Shown here piece by piece: positions 45,282 through 54,241 of a stretch of DNA of 64,000 bases. A program made the translations under genes and the position numbers. The DNA lies in assembly GCA_963771595.1 (NCBI GenBank), contig CAVYUC010000014.1, forward strand, positions 124,001 to 188,000. Direction: 5' to 3'. Each line of letters begins with the position of its first letter. The stretch's first letter is position 1. The stretch is from CAVYUC01 sp963771595 (lineage in GTDB: Bacteria; Bacteroidota; Bacteroidia; Bacteroidales; Prolixibacteraceae). A model generated the notes under the pieces. The model made no database searches. It was given only the letters and a program-made list of their open reading frames with translations, and was not told the DNA's origin.

Positions 45282-45305
45282 CAAAGCTCGTGACTCGAAG
45301 CTCAT
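45282..45305. repeat. Right inverted arm of the second IVP element
   Basis: CAAAGCTCGTGACTCGAAGC plus CTCAT, complementary to 44834-44857 with four mismatches. It lies 9 bp after the four-helix-bundle stop and 25 bp before the next permease ATG. Confidence 0.75.
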
Positions 45306-45330
45306 GGCTAGAAGCTTGAAGCTCATCGTT

Positions 45331-46449
45331 ATGAAAACAATACTCTACATTCTCCAAAAAGAATTCCGGCAGATTTTTCGGAATAAAACCATGCTGCCTA
45401 TGATCTTTGGAATTCCACTGCTGCAAATGCTGATATTGGTTTATGCCGCTACTTTCGACATGAAAAAGATCGACATGATGGTTGTTGATAAGGATTTATC
45501 TTCTGCATCACGGCAATTGGTTGCGAAATTTGATGCCATTCCGTTTTACAATGTGAAGCAGGCAGTACCTGACGAAAAACTGGCCGAGGAATTTCTGCTC
45601 AATGATGAAGCAGATGTTATCCTGGTAGTTCCGGCCAATATGGAACGTAACCTGGTGAGAGAGAATAAAGGGCAACTGCAGCTCCTTATAAATGCCATTG
45701 ATGGAAATTCGGCTCAATTGATTTACTCCTATTCAGTACAAATTATCAGCGGGTTCAACCAAAACCTTGTTGCGGAGTGGACAGGCCAACCCGAATTTGC
45801 ACCACCCTCAAAACTGAATATCGCTGAAAGTTACTGGTACAATAGCGAACTCGACTACAAATGGTATATGGCCCCGGGGATTCTGGCCATACTGGTGACC
45901 ATCATCGGGATGTTTATGTCGGGAATGAACCTGGTACGGGAAAAGGAAATTGGCACCATTGAGCAGTTGAATGTTACGCCGGTAAAAAAATATCAGTTCA
46001 TCATCGGGAAACTGGTGCCGTTTTGGGTGATCGCCCTTTTTGATCTTGCTTTTGGATTGTTTATCGCCTGGCTGGTCTTCGATTTGCCAATTGTTGGAAG
46101 TTTGTTGCTTTTATTTGGATTCGCCGGTGTTTATCTCATCAGTGTGCTGGGACTCGGATTGTTTATTTCGACCGTAACGGATACACAGCAACAGGTAATG
46201 TTTGTGAGTTTCTTTTTTATGATAGTATTTATTTTGATGGGAGGAATTTTTACACCCGTGGAAAGTATGCCACACTGGGCCCAAACTGCCGACCGCCTCA
46301 ATCCGATTTTCTATTTCATGAAAATTATGCGCAATGTGGTTTTGAAAGGCTCCGGCTTTTTTGATTTACTGGAAGAGTTTATCTCGTTGGCGGTACTTGG
46401 TACTATTTTTCTGAGCCTTGCTATCTGGCGTTACCGGAAAACGACGTAA
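45331..46449 (+). CDS. ABC-2 type permease (YbhR-like)
   Basis: 372 residues from the ATG at 45331 (MKTILYILQKEFRQIFRNKT); an in-frame upstream start at 45304 lies in repeat DNA. Same plan as the other permease: first helix MLPMIFGIPLLQMLILVYAA, an extracytoplasmic domain, then five helices with the coupling segment MNLVREKEIGTIEQLNVTPV, and VSFFFMIVFILMGGIFTPVE near the end. It is the last gene of the exporter operon. The CAGT-type repeat words recur just after its stop (46452-46480). Confidence 0.92.
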   Translation: MKTILYILQKEFRQIFRNKTMLPMIFGIPLLQMLILVYAATFDMKKIDMMVVDKDLSSASRQLVAKFDAIPFYNVKQAVPDEKLAEEFLLNDEADVILVVPANMERNLVRENKGQLQLLINAIDGNSAQLIYSYSVQIISGFNQNLVAEWTGQPEFAPPSKLNIAESYWYNSELDYKWYMAPGILAILVTIIGMFMSGMNLVREKEIGTIEQLNVTPVKKYQFIIGKLVPFWVIALFDLAFGLFIAWLVFDLPIVGSLLLLFGFAGVYLISVLGLGLFISTVTDTQQQVMFVSFFFMIVFILMGGIFTPVESMPHWAQTADRLNPIFYFMKIMRNVVLKGSGFFDLLEEFISLAVLGTIFLSLAIWRYRKTT

Positions 46450-46532
46450 AAAGTGATCAGTGATCAGTCTCAGTTGGCAGCAATAAAATACCTTATATTT
46501 TTATAACTTTACATGCACAAATTCAATCGAAA

Positions 46533-46772
46533 ATGAAAACTATAGAATTGAAAACAGAAATACACGAATTGATTGAAAAAGTAAACGACATCCAATTGTT
46601 GAACGCGATAAAAATATTATTGACGAGGGAAAAGGATTCCGACTGGTGGGAAAATTTAAGCGATAGAGAAAAACAAGCCCTCGAAAAAGGATTACAGGAA
46701 TCGGAAACGGGAAATCTGATCCCACATAACGTTGTGATGGAAGAAATAATACAAAAATACAGCTCCAAATAA
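46533..46772 (+). CDS. RelE/ParE-system antitoxin
   Basis: 79 residues: ELKTEIHELIEKVNDIQLL, then WWENLSDREKQALEKGLQESETGNLIPHNVVMEEI, the pattern of the small acidic antitoxins (addiction-module component type) found before RelE/ParE toxins in Bacteroidota. Its stop overlaps the toxin ATG by 1 nt (TAATG). The frame is intact even though the toxin is cut short. Confidence 0.83.
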   Translation: MKTIELKTEIHELIEKVNDIQLLNAIKILLTREKDSDWWENLSDREKQALEKGLQESETGNLIPHNVVMEEIIQKYSSK

Positions 46773-47068
46773 TGAAGATTCTTTGGACACCCACTGCAAG
46801 AATAACATACCTAAAAATCATAAATTATCTCGAGGAAAACTGGACTTCAAAAGAAATTCTGCGGTTTAATCATAAAGTTGAAACGACAATAAAACAAATT
46901 CAGAAAAATCCCCGATTATTTATAGCAAGCGAACGAGATAAAAATATAAGGAGAGGCTTTATTACAATACAAATTTCTCTGATTTACAGAATTGTCATAG
47001 AAAAAAATGAAATCCATTAAATTACATTTTGGGACAATAGAAGAAATCCTATAATCTTAAAATATTGA
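46772..47068 (+). pseudogene. RelE/ParE-family toxin with premature stop
   Basis: The frame runs from ATG 46772 to a TAA at 47018-47020 (82 codons): KILWTPTARITYLKIINYLEENW, NPRLFIASERDKNIRRGFI, SLIYRIVIEKNEIH. After the TAA the same frame continues ITFWDNRRNP and ends at TGA 47066-47068. FWDxRxNP is the conserved C-terminal strand of ParE/RelE toxins, so the TAA most likely arose from a leucine codon by point mutation. The truncated protein lacks the last strand, which usually carries function. Readthrough would restore a protein of about 98 residues. Confidence 0.8.
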
Positions 47069-47086
47069 CTTTTCAAAGGCCAAAGA

Positions 47087-49105
47087 TTATTTCAACCATT
47101 TATTATTTTTGGGCCCCATTTCTTCATAGGGAATAGATTGTAGTCCATATTTCTTCAGTAATTCAGGATCACAAAAATCCTTTACTGATTTTTCTTCCCC
47201 ATCCAATGAAGTATTATTTTCTGTCACATTCATCCCTCTGTCACGCAGAAACCGGTTTTTGCAATCTACCAGCAGATTATTTTTGATGATATTTACATCC
47301 ACATTTTTATCGATAGTTTTTAAACCAGGATATTTATTCTGATACAGTTCTGAATGAATATCAACATCCTCATACAATTTCTTCCGGATTCCGGGCGAAT
47401 CCAAATTTTCCAGCCAGCGTTTTTCGCCCCAGGGGGTGAAACTTACTGCCGCACTGCAATCATAAAACAGGTTATTTTCAACCACGTTGTCTTTGCCTCC
47501 ATGAATTTGCACACCGCCAAAGTCACGGGCGCCACATCGTTCGAAAACATTTCCGAAAACCTGCACTCCTGAAATCATATCGTCAAGCCGGACACCGGCA
47601 GCACCATGCCGTGTGCCGCCCTGAATATCGGACCAATGGTTGTACCGCACTTTAATACCGCGGTACGACGGATTGTAAAACATATCCAGTCCGCCCTGAT
47701 CATCCGATTCGTTCACAACATGACTGATTTCGTTGTACTCCACCGTAATATCATTACCTTCGAGGCGCATGGCCGAAGAGGATGAATTCATAAAACGGTT
47801 GTTGGCTATTAAAATACCGCAACCTTCCGCGTGCACTGCCGGTTGGTAGGTACGCTTAAATAAGGAAAAATCCCTTACTACCGTATTTCTGACAAAGTGA
47901 TTGGCAGGGTTAAGATTTTTTCTGTCACCTCCCCTTACATCGATTCCGCTGCAACCGAATGTAGTGAGAAAGCAACCGGAAATTCCGTGCCCGGTTCCAC
48001 CGTCAATATGAATAGCATCTTCTCCAAAACGTTCAATCCGGCAATCTGAAATCAGGCAGTTTTCTCCAGCTGAAACTAAAATGGCACTGCCTCTCCCTTC
48101 ACGGAAAGTTAATCCCCGGAATTCAAGGTTCGAACAGCCCTTCATTTCAATCATGAACGGAGAGCTAAAAATGGATAATGTGACATCCGCCTGTTCAGGA
48201 TTTGCACTGTCAGGAGGGTACCAGTAAAGCAGACCTTCTTTTCTGTTGAGGTACCATTCGCCGGGCTTATCGATTTCGCAAAACAGGTTTAGCCCGAAAT
48301 AACGGAGGCTGTCTTTGTAACCGTATTGATGATAAGGTTCGCTGAGGTAAAAAATCTGTGTATTTGTATCTATCTTTGCAACTCTCTGAAACTCATCGGC
48401 CCAGTCCCAGTACCAATATCCTCCCAACCGGACATCTTTTTCTTCTGCCCAGCGATTTTGCCTGTTGCCAATGTATTCAAAAACGCCCTCTTTGGTGCCG
48501 TGTGTTTTGATATAAGTTGGTGGTAATTCCGTATTTCCCCGCGCAATGCCTGCTTTGGTAAATCCTTTATTCGGCCAGCGGGCAAGTGTTTGAACCTGCC
48601 CGTTACAGAACAATTCAGGGCGCTTCCCAATTTCAGTGGGATCGCCAAAATCGGATATACCGGCTGAATTTAAACTGGTGACATAAATTTTCCCTTTTAC
48701 GTCAGGCGACATAAGTTTCAGCTTTTCGGGATTATCCAGTATCTTCCAGTTTTCCAACTTACGGCTGCCGGTAAACACCGGTTCCTCCCCATCAGCAGTT
48801 TTGTAAACTACCGGTGAATTTTCATTCCCGGAATCCTCCGCATTAAACACAACCGGACTTTCAACATAATAGTTTCCTCCTTTTATATGAACAACAATCG
48901 GTTTATCCGGCACATTTTGGAGTTGTATACGAACCGATTCTTTTGCTTTCCCAAGGGTTTGGAAAGGTTTATTTTTCGTACCAGGATTGGCATCGTTTCC
49001 TTTTGGTGAAACGTAAAAATCGGTTGTTTTTTGTTGCGTACAGGCCACTAAATAAATAAGCATGACCAGAAATGCCGGGCTGTATAAATGTTGTTTTATT
49101 TTCAT
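47087..49105 (-). CDS. Parallel beta-helix lipoprotein (DUF1565-type start)
   Basis: 672 residues. Lipoprotein signal with lipobox cysteine at residue 22 (FLVMLIYLVACTQQK). FYVSPKGNDANPGTKNKPFQTL is the DUF1565-like start common to secreted beta-helix proteins. A beta-sandwich region (about 80-330) precedes the helix coils: LEFRGLTFREGRGSAILVS, GEDAIHIDGGTGHGISG, CGILIANNRFMNSSSSAMRL, VQVFGNVFERCG and NVVENNLFYDCSAAVSF. Likely a polysaccharide-active or carbohydrate-binding surface protein; no catalytic residues can be named. Confidence 0.88.
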   Translation of the reverse strand: MKIKQHLYSPAFLVMLIYLVACTQQKTTDFYVSPKGNDANPGTKNKPFQTLGKAKESVRIQLQNVPDKPIVVHIKGGNYYVESPVVFNAEDSGNENSPVVYKTADGEEPVFTGSRKLENWKILDNPEKLKLMSPDVKGKIYVTSLNSAGISDFGDPTEIGKRPELFCNGQVQTLARWPNKGFTKAGIARGNTELPPTYIKTHGTKEGVFEYIGNRQNRWAEEKDVRLGGYWYWDWADEFQRVAKIDTNTQIFYLSEPYHQYGYKDSLRYFGLNLFCEIDKPGEWYLNRKEGLLYWYPPDSANPEQADVTLSIFSSPFMIEMKGCSNLEFRGLTFREGRGSAILVSAGENCLISDCRIERFGEDAIHIDGGTGHGISGCFLTTFGCSGIDVRGGDRKNLNPANHFVRNTVVRDFSLFKRTYQPAVHAEGCGILIANNRFMNSSSSAMRLEGNDITVEYNEISHVVNESDDQGGLDMFYNPSYRGIKVRYNHWSDIQGGTRHGAAGVRLDDMISGVQVFGNVFERCGARDFGGVQIHGGKDNVVENNLFYDCSAAVSFTPWGEKRWLENLDSPGIRKKLYEDVDIHSELYQNKYPGLKTIDKNVDVNIIKNNLLVDCKNRFLRDRGMNVTENNTSLDGEEKSVKDFCDPELLKKYGLQSIPYEEMGPKNNKWLK

Positions 49106-49195
49106 TACAGTTAGGTTTATTTGGTTTTTATTTTAACAACAGCAAATATAAGAAATACACTCGTTTCCTTATCACTGCTTTCAGCAACGAAGATT

Positions 49196-49450
49196 TCAAA
49201 ATCCCTTATATCTGATTTTATAGGAATTAATCAGTAATCCTTCTTCAAACATTTCTGAATCCAGTAAAGTCAGTTTATAACTCTTTGTTGAATTGCCAAA
49301 TAACTTTACTCCTTTTCCCAACAGCAAAGGATTTATCTTTAACTTCAATACATCAATCTGTTCATTTTCCAATAACCATCCTGCAAAAATTCCTTCGCCG
49401 CACGTCCTCATGATTATATTTTTTGATGCTATGTTGCAAGTCTCTTTCAT
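49196..49450 (-). pseudogene. Fragment of a RibD/dihydrofolate-reductase-like protein
   Basis: 84 residues matching only the C-terminal half of the RibD_C/DHFR-like fold: GIFAGWLLENEQIDVLKLKI, NPLLLGKGVKLFGNS and EMFEEGLLINSYKI. The NADPH-binding N-terminal half is missing and the first 13 residues look unrelated, so this is a truncated remnant. No function expected. Confidence 0.72.
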
Positions 49451-49517
49451 CTGTAAAGTTGTTTAAAAACTTATAAAAAACTTATATTTGTGTGGTTTCA
49501 AATAAAATTACAGAAAA

Positions 49518-50462
49518 ATGGAAGATAAAAATAAAAAGGGAATTAACAGACGTGAATTTTTGCAGACAGGGGCAAAACTAACGGCTGCAGGAATGTTGGC
49601 AGGTTTTGGAACAACCAATCTTTTTGGTGCTGTTATGGGAAACCCCATGGGAAAACCGGTTGACCGGATTACGCTGAATAACGGATCAAAAATGCCCATC
49701 CTTGGTTTCGGAACATTGTACCTGAATGATGAGCAAGGTGCCAACTGTGTTGCCGATGCCATCTCGCTGGGATACCGGCTCATCGATACTGCCACGGTTT
49801 ACGGAAACGAAGAAGCTGTTGGTAAAGGAATTAAACAAAGTGGAATCGACCGCAAAGATTTGTTTGTCACCTCAAAATTGTGGGTCGATGATTCGGGGTA
49901 TGAAAAAGGAAAAAAAGCTTTTGAAACATCACTGAATAAACTGCAGACCGATTACCTGGACCTGTACCTCATCCACCGGCCGCGGGGCGATGTGGATGGT
50001 TCGTGGAAGTTAATGCAGGAATTATACAAAGCAGGAAAAATTAAAGCCATTGGAGTCAGTAATTTCACGCCGGCACAGATTAAAGATTTAGTGAACAAAT
50101 TCGATGTAAAACCAGCCGTCAATCAGATTGAGACACATGCTTTTTTCCACCAGCCCGAAGACCACAAATTTCTGGCTGAAACCGGAATCCAGCACGAAGC
50201 CTGGTCGCCGCTGGCACAGGGACGAAATGGACATTTCACCAATGAAACACTGGCTGAAATCGGCAAAAAATACGGCAAAAATAATGCACAGGTGGCATTG
50301 CGGTGGCATTACCAGCGGGGAATTATTCCCATCCCGCGGAGCTCGCAGGTGGCGCACATGAAAGAAAACCTGAATATCTTTGATTTTGAGCTGACCAATG
50401 CCGATCTCAAAAAAATAGAACCACTCGATTTGAATACTACCCAGTTTCCGGAGTGGGAATAA
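49518..50462 (+). CDS. Tat-exported aldo/keto reductase
   Basis: 314 residues. A twin-arginine signal (NRREFLQTGAKLTAAGML) marks export in folded form to the periplasm. The aldo/keto reductase barrel has all four catalytic residues: Asp in LIDTATVYGNEE (with the Tyr), Lys in TSKLWVDD, and His in YLIHRPRGD. GVSNFTPAQIKDLV and the cofactor-binding IPIPRSSQVAHMKENL are also present. It reduces carbonyls with NADPH. The last 38 bp and the sequence after the stop are repeated about 5 kb downstream (55441-55478). Confidence 0.93.
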   Translation: MEDKNKKGINRREFLQTGAKLTAAGMLAGFGTTNLFGAVMGNPMGKPVDRITLNNGSKMPILGFGTLYLNDEQGANCVADAISLGYRLIDTATVYGNEEAVGKGIKQSGIDRKDLFVTSKLWVDDSGYEKGKKAFETSLNKLQTDYLDLYLIHRPRGDVDGSWKLMQELYKAGKIKAIGVSNFTPAQIKDLVNKFDVKPAVNQIETHAFFHQPEDHKFLAETGIQHEAWSPLAQGRNGHFTNETLAEIGKKYGKNNAQVALRWHYQRGIIPIPRSSQVAHMKENLNIFDFELTNADLKKIEPLDLNTTQFPEWE

Positions 50463-50695
50463 AGATTTAACCACAGAGAATACAGGGGAGGCACAGCGTT
50501 ACACAGAGAACTTTGTGCCTTCTTTGTTTTTAATGACCGCACACGAATCTGCATCGGAACGCGTCCTCCTTTATCAAAAAGGAGGTGGCCGCCGCAGGCG
50601 GACGGAGGATTGAAAGCTACATATACCATTTTCACCACCTGAAAATTTTTATACTTTACCTCTTTCAAACAACACTTTTAAAATTTTAAAAATCA
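50463..50695. repeat. CACAGAG-type repeat and hairpins after the reductase
   Basis: Contains AACCACAGAGAATACAGGG, GTTACACAGAGAA and TTCTTTGTTTTTAA, words that recur in the same order after the remnant at 55441-55478, followed by the hairpins CCTCCTTTATCAAAAAGGAGG (imperfect) and CCGCCGCAGGCGG. No gene. Confidence 0.6.
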
Positions 50696-52177
50696 TTATA
50701 CGGTTTGCTCTGAAATGGCATCGATACAAGTGCGGAGAAAGTAAACACCACTTCGGGCATTAATGTCAACACCCTCTTTTACTGCCCATTTTATAGCCGT
50801 TACGGTTCTCTTTATTTCCTGTACTGGTTCTGTCCCTTTTCGTTTTCTTTTGGTGCGGACATCTTCTTTTATCTCCGTTTCAATATCAAAATATCGCCCA
50901 ATGGAGGGATATTTTTGCTTTAGCCGACCGATACGCTGGTGCACTTTATCTTCCTGTTTTACGCCACCTTTCTTTGTCAGGCTGTCGGCTATTTTCTGTA
51001 GTTCGGCTTCAAAACGTGAGCGGAACTGCTTGTTCATCGAACGTTCTTTCAACTCTTTAGCGTGGCTTTCTACTTTGAGGTAATAGTCTGTATTACGGCC
51101 CGATGTTACATGGCAAAGGTCTATTCTCTGTTTCTTATTGTCGGTAACCGTAACCGTTGTTGTGCCTGCCTTAATATGATAATCCTTCAGACTCGAACGG
51201 CTCACACACATATAATTATAGCCCTTTTCCTTTATCATCTTCAAATTGTCATCTGTAGCAATCCCGGCATCAATGACGACAAGCGCTTTGCGGGCTGACA
51301 CGGAGGTTTTGATTCGCAGTTTGTCAATCATTTCCTCCAAAGTCTTTGAATCGGACATATTCCCTTCCAGAATTGACGAGTATTTGATAAACCCTTCGGG
51401 ATTGACTACCAGGGCAAGAACAACCAGTTTTGCATCGTTGCGTTTTTCTTTGCTACGCCCGTATTTGGCCAGGTTACTACCCTGTTTGCGGCCTTCGAAG
51501 TAGGTGTTGGTGAGGTCGTAAAGCATTATTTTATCCTCTATGTCAAACAGCTCGTTGGTTCGCACCGACAGGTGCTGTTCCAGTGCTTCTTTTTCGGCAT
51601 AAAGTTTTTTTGAGATGGCATACAGCCGATCTTTGGTCATCCGTTCGATGTCATAACCGGTAACCTCGCACACCGATGAGTTTCCTTTTATCCAGCGTGT
51701 AGTTTCGAGTTCCGATGCCGGATAAACTGCCCGGCTGATAATATGGGTCAAGGCCAGTTTTATATCATCGCGGCCCCAGCCCCGGCGTTCTAAAAAAACG
51801 GCAATCTGCAACTGTCCGGTTGCCTGGTACGACATCCATTCAGCACCAATCTCCCGAACATCCTTGTTGCGGATACTGTTGATGTCAATGGCCTGTATGT
51901 CTTTGCCGTTCCTGATTGCCTTTCTATCATTTTTTTCAACCGGTACATCAATACGTTTTTCGGCAATCATCAGGTTATAAAGCTTATCAACATAATGGAT
52001 TACCGTTCTATCATCAGTGAATGGCAACTCGAATAATGGGTTGTCGTAATTTTTAACTTTTGAGGTAAGTATTTTCTGGATAAGATTGAGTTGGTCGGTA
52101 GTCAATTCGTCCAGATAGCCTGCATTCAAAATAGTGCGGTGGCAAACCCTGTTATCGGAATTGCGGTAACTCTCCAC
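50696..52177 (-). pseudogene. IS1634-family transposase, truncated at both ends
   Basis: 493 codons of an IS1634-type DDE transposase: VESYRNSDNRVCHRTILNAG near the start, MLYDLTNTYFEG, VVIDAGIATDDNL (second Asp region) and GVYFLRTCIDAISEQTV at the end. Intact family members start about 20 residues earlier and continue for some 60 residues with the acidic REIE-FR-LK-DL region, which is absent: the frame stops right after SEQTV at 50698. Upstream, the coding similarity (KLYSGYYRLVESY) runs back to about 52203 and is then lost. I could not find terminal inverted repeats. A dead IS remnant. Confidence 0.82.
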
Positions 52178-52394
52178 TAAACGGTAGTAACCCGAATAAA
52201 GCTTAAACGGTCAGAAAAATACGAAAGAGTGCTGCCTGAACCAACTGAAAGAGAAAAGAAGAAAGTACAAAGCCATTTCAATTCCTGAAATACTTCTTCA
52301 GGTTTTGCTTTCTGAACTTCTGATAGTATCTCCTGTTATGCTTTAAAAGGGGCAGGGACAAATTACTGATAAATAAAATAATACAATAAAAACA

Positions 52395-53384
52395 ATGAAT
52401 ATGAAAGCATTACAAATAATAAAGTATGGTGAACTTAAGGAAAGTTTGTCCATTAATGAAGCCGAAAAACCGGCAGTAAAACCAAATGATATTTTAGTTG
52501 AAGTTAAAGCAGCTTCATTAAATCCTATTGACTATAAAATGGCAGAAGGGTATTTAAAAGAACGGGTACCTTTAAACCTGCCGGCCACAATCGGTTTTGA
52601 TTTGAGCGGTAAGGTGATTGAAAAGGGGACTGATGTTGGCAATTTCGAAATTGGTGATGAAGTATATTCCAGGGTGCCTGGGGAACAAATGGGTACGGTA
52701 TCAGAATATGCTGTGGTTAATAGTAATGTAGCCGCCAAGAAACCAGGAAACAGCTCTTTTGAAGAAGCCTCCGGACTGCCATTGGCAGGACTCACTGCCA
52801 TTCAGGCTCTGGAACGCGTTGGTTTGAAAGAAAACGACCGTGTGCTTATTCATGCAGGATCGGGAGGTGTAGGCAGTTTGGCTATTCAATATGCTAAAGT
52901 TAAAGGAGCTTTTGTATACACTACCACCAGTACTAAAAATGTTGACTGGGTTAAAGCGCTTGGTGCCGATCGTGTAATCGATTATAAAACTGAAGATTAT
53001 AAAACGATTGCAAAAGATGTGGATGTGGTTTTTGATACATTAGGAGATACCTACACGCCGGAAGCCTTTGAGATTATCAAAGAGGGAGGAAGAATAGCCA
53101 CGATTGCAGGACCGCCTGATGAAGAATCTGCAAAAGGTATGGGCCTGGCTGATTATAAATTACCCGAAGAAATATCAAACCTGATTAGTAAAAAATCGGC
53201 TACTTATAGATATACATGGATGCAACCCAACAGCGAACAATTGGATGCACTCTCAACCATGGTAGAAAATGGGAAGATAAAGCCGGTAGTTGATAAGGTT
53301 TATTCGCTGGAAGAAGGTATTGAAGCCTATTTGCATTTGGCAACAGGCAGAGCCAAAGGAAAAGTGATTATAACCCTTTCCTGA
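52395..53384 (+). CDS. NADP-dependent zinc-free alcohol dehydrogenase/quinone oxidoreductase
   Basis: 329 residues of the medium-chain dehydrogenase superfamily, QOR type: VKAASLNPIDYKMAEGYLK, ATIGFDLSGKVIEKGTDVG, LPLAGLTAIQALERVGLKE, the nucleotide-binding VLIHAGSGGVGSLAIQYAK and the closing GRAKGKVIITLS. No zinc-ligand cysteines are present. It reduces quinones or enones with NADPH. ATG 52401 is an equally good start. The SDR gene follows 55 bp downstream, probably in the same transcript. Confidence 0.92.
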   Translation: MNMKALQIIKYGELKESLSINEAEKPAVKPNDILVEVKAASLNPIDYKMAEGYLKERVPLNLPATIGFDLSGKVIEKGTDVGNFEIGDEVYSRVPGEQMGTVSEYAVVNSNVAAKKPGNSSFEEASGLPLAGLTAIQALERVGLKENDRVLIHAGSGGVGSLAIQYAKVKGAFVYTTTSTKNVDWVKALGADRVIDYKTEDYKTIAKDVDVVFDTLGDTYTPEAFEIIKEGGRIATIAGPPDEESAKGMGLADYKLPEEISNLISKKSATYRYTWMQPNSEQLDALSTMVENGKIKPVVDKVYSLEEGIEAYLHLATGRAKGKVIITLS

Positions 53385-53439
53385 ACGCTTTGTGTAATTT
53401 TGCTACAAAACGATTGTATTCACATAAAAGAAAAATAAA

Positions 53440-54078
53440 ATGAGCACAGAAAAACAAAAAATATTAGTTGCCGGTGCCAATGGCACTACCGGAAGAATCA
53501 TTATTGATTTACTTAAAAACTCAGCGAAATACCAGCCAATTGCCATGGTTAGAAAAGAGGAGCAAAAAGAGCATTTTGAAAAGGAAGATGTTAAAACCGT
53601 CCTGGCCGATTTGGAAAAGGATTTGAGTGAAGCCGTGAAAAATGCAGACAAAGTAATTTTTGCTGCAGGATCAAAAGGGAAAAACCTCATTGGAGTAGAT
53701 CAGGAAGGTGCCAAACGATTGATGGATGCTGCAAAGGATGCAGGAGCCGGAAAATTTGTAATGCTAAGCGCCATGGGAACAGACGACCCTTCCCGGAATA
53801 AAGATCTTAAAGCATATTTGGAGGCGAAAAAAAATGCAGATAATTACCTGCGTGCCAGTGGCCTCGATTTTTGTATTGTCCGGCCAGGTCATTTAACGAA
53901 TGATGAAGGTACCGGCAAAATTCAACTCAAAGAAAAATTTGAAAATCCGGGAAAGATTACAAGAGCAGATGTTGCCAAAACATTGGTTGAAGTGTTGGAA
54001 GACGGAATTATGCATAACCAGGTTTTTGAAATTCTGGCTGGTGAGGTTCCAATCGAAATTGCGGTACGTCCGTTATGA
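53440..54078 (+). CDS. NAD(P)-binding atypical short-chain dehydrogenase (NmrA/YwnB-like)
   Basis: 212 residues. Rossmann motif ILVAGANGTTGRIIIDLL at about 9-26, then DKVIFAAGSKGKN, MLSAMGTDDPSRNKDLKAYL and LDFCIVRPGHLTNDEGTG. This is an atypical SDR without the YxxxK pair, typical of NAD(P)-binding sensor or isomerase-like proteins. It probably works with the neighbouring quinone oxidoreductase in a redox-stress response, which is inference from position. Confidence 0.88.
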   Translation: MSTEKQKILVAGANGTTGRIIIDLLKNSAKYQPIAMVRKEEQKEHFEKEDVKTVLADLEKDLSEAVKNADKVIFAAGSKGKNLIGVDQEGAKRLMDAAKDAGAGKFVMLSAMGTDDPSRNKDLKAYLEAKKNADNYLRASGLDFCIVRPGHLTNDEGTGKIQLKEKFENPGKITRADVAKTLVEVLEDGIMHNQVFEILAGEVPIEIAVRPL

Positions 54079-54241
54079 AAATCAATCTCAACCAGATATA
54101 CGCTGCACGAACGTCAATTGTTTATTAACCTGATAAGCGAAAACCCTTCGGATGGGCCCGGGTGACGGTCAGACTAAGTGTTGTTGAAGTCTGCTATCAC
54201 TACAAAACAACATTGTATTGTTTATTAAAACTATATAGACG

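Noticed and set aside
54079..54241. Short gene between the SDR and LtrA genes
   Set aside because: Only short frames without recognisable motifs are present.
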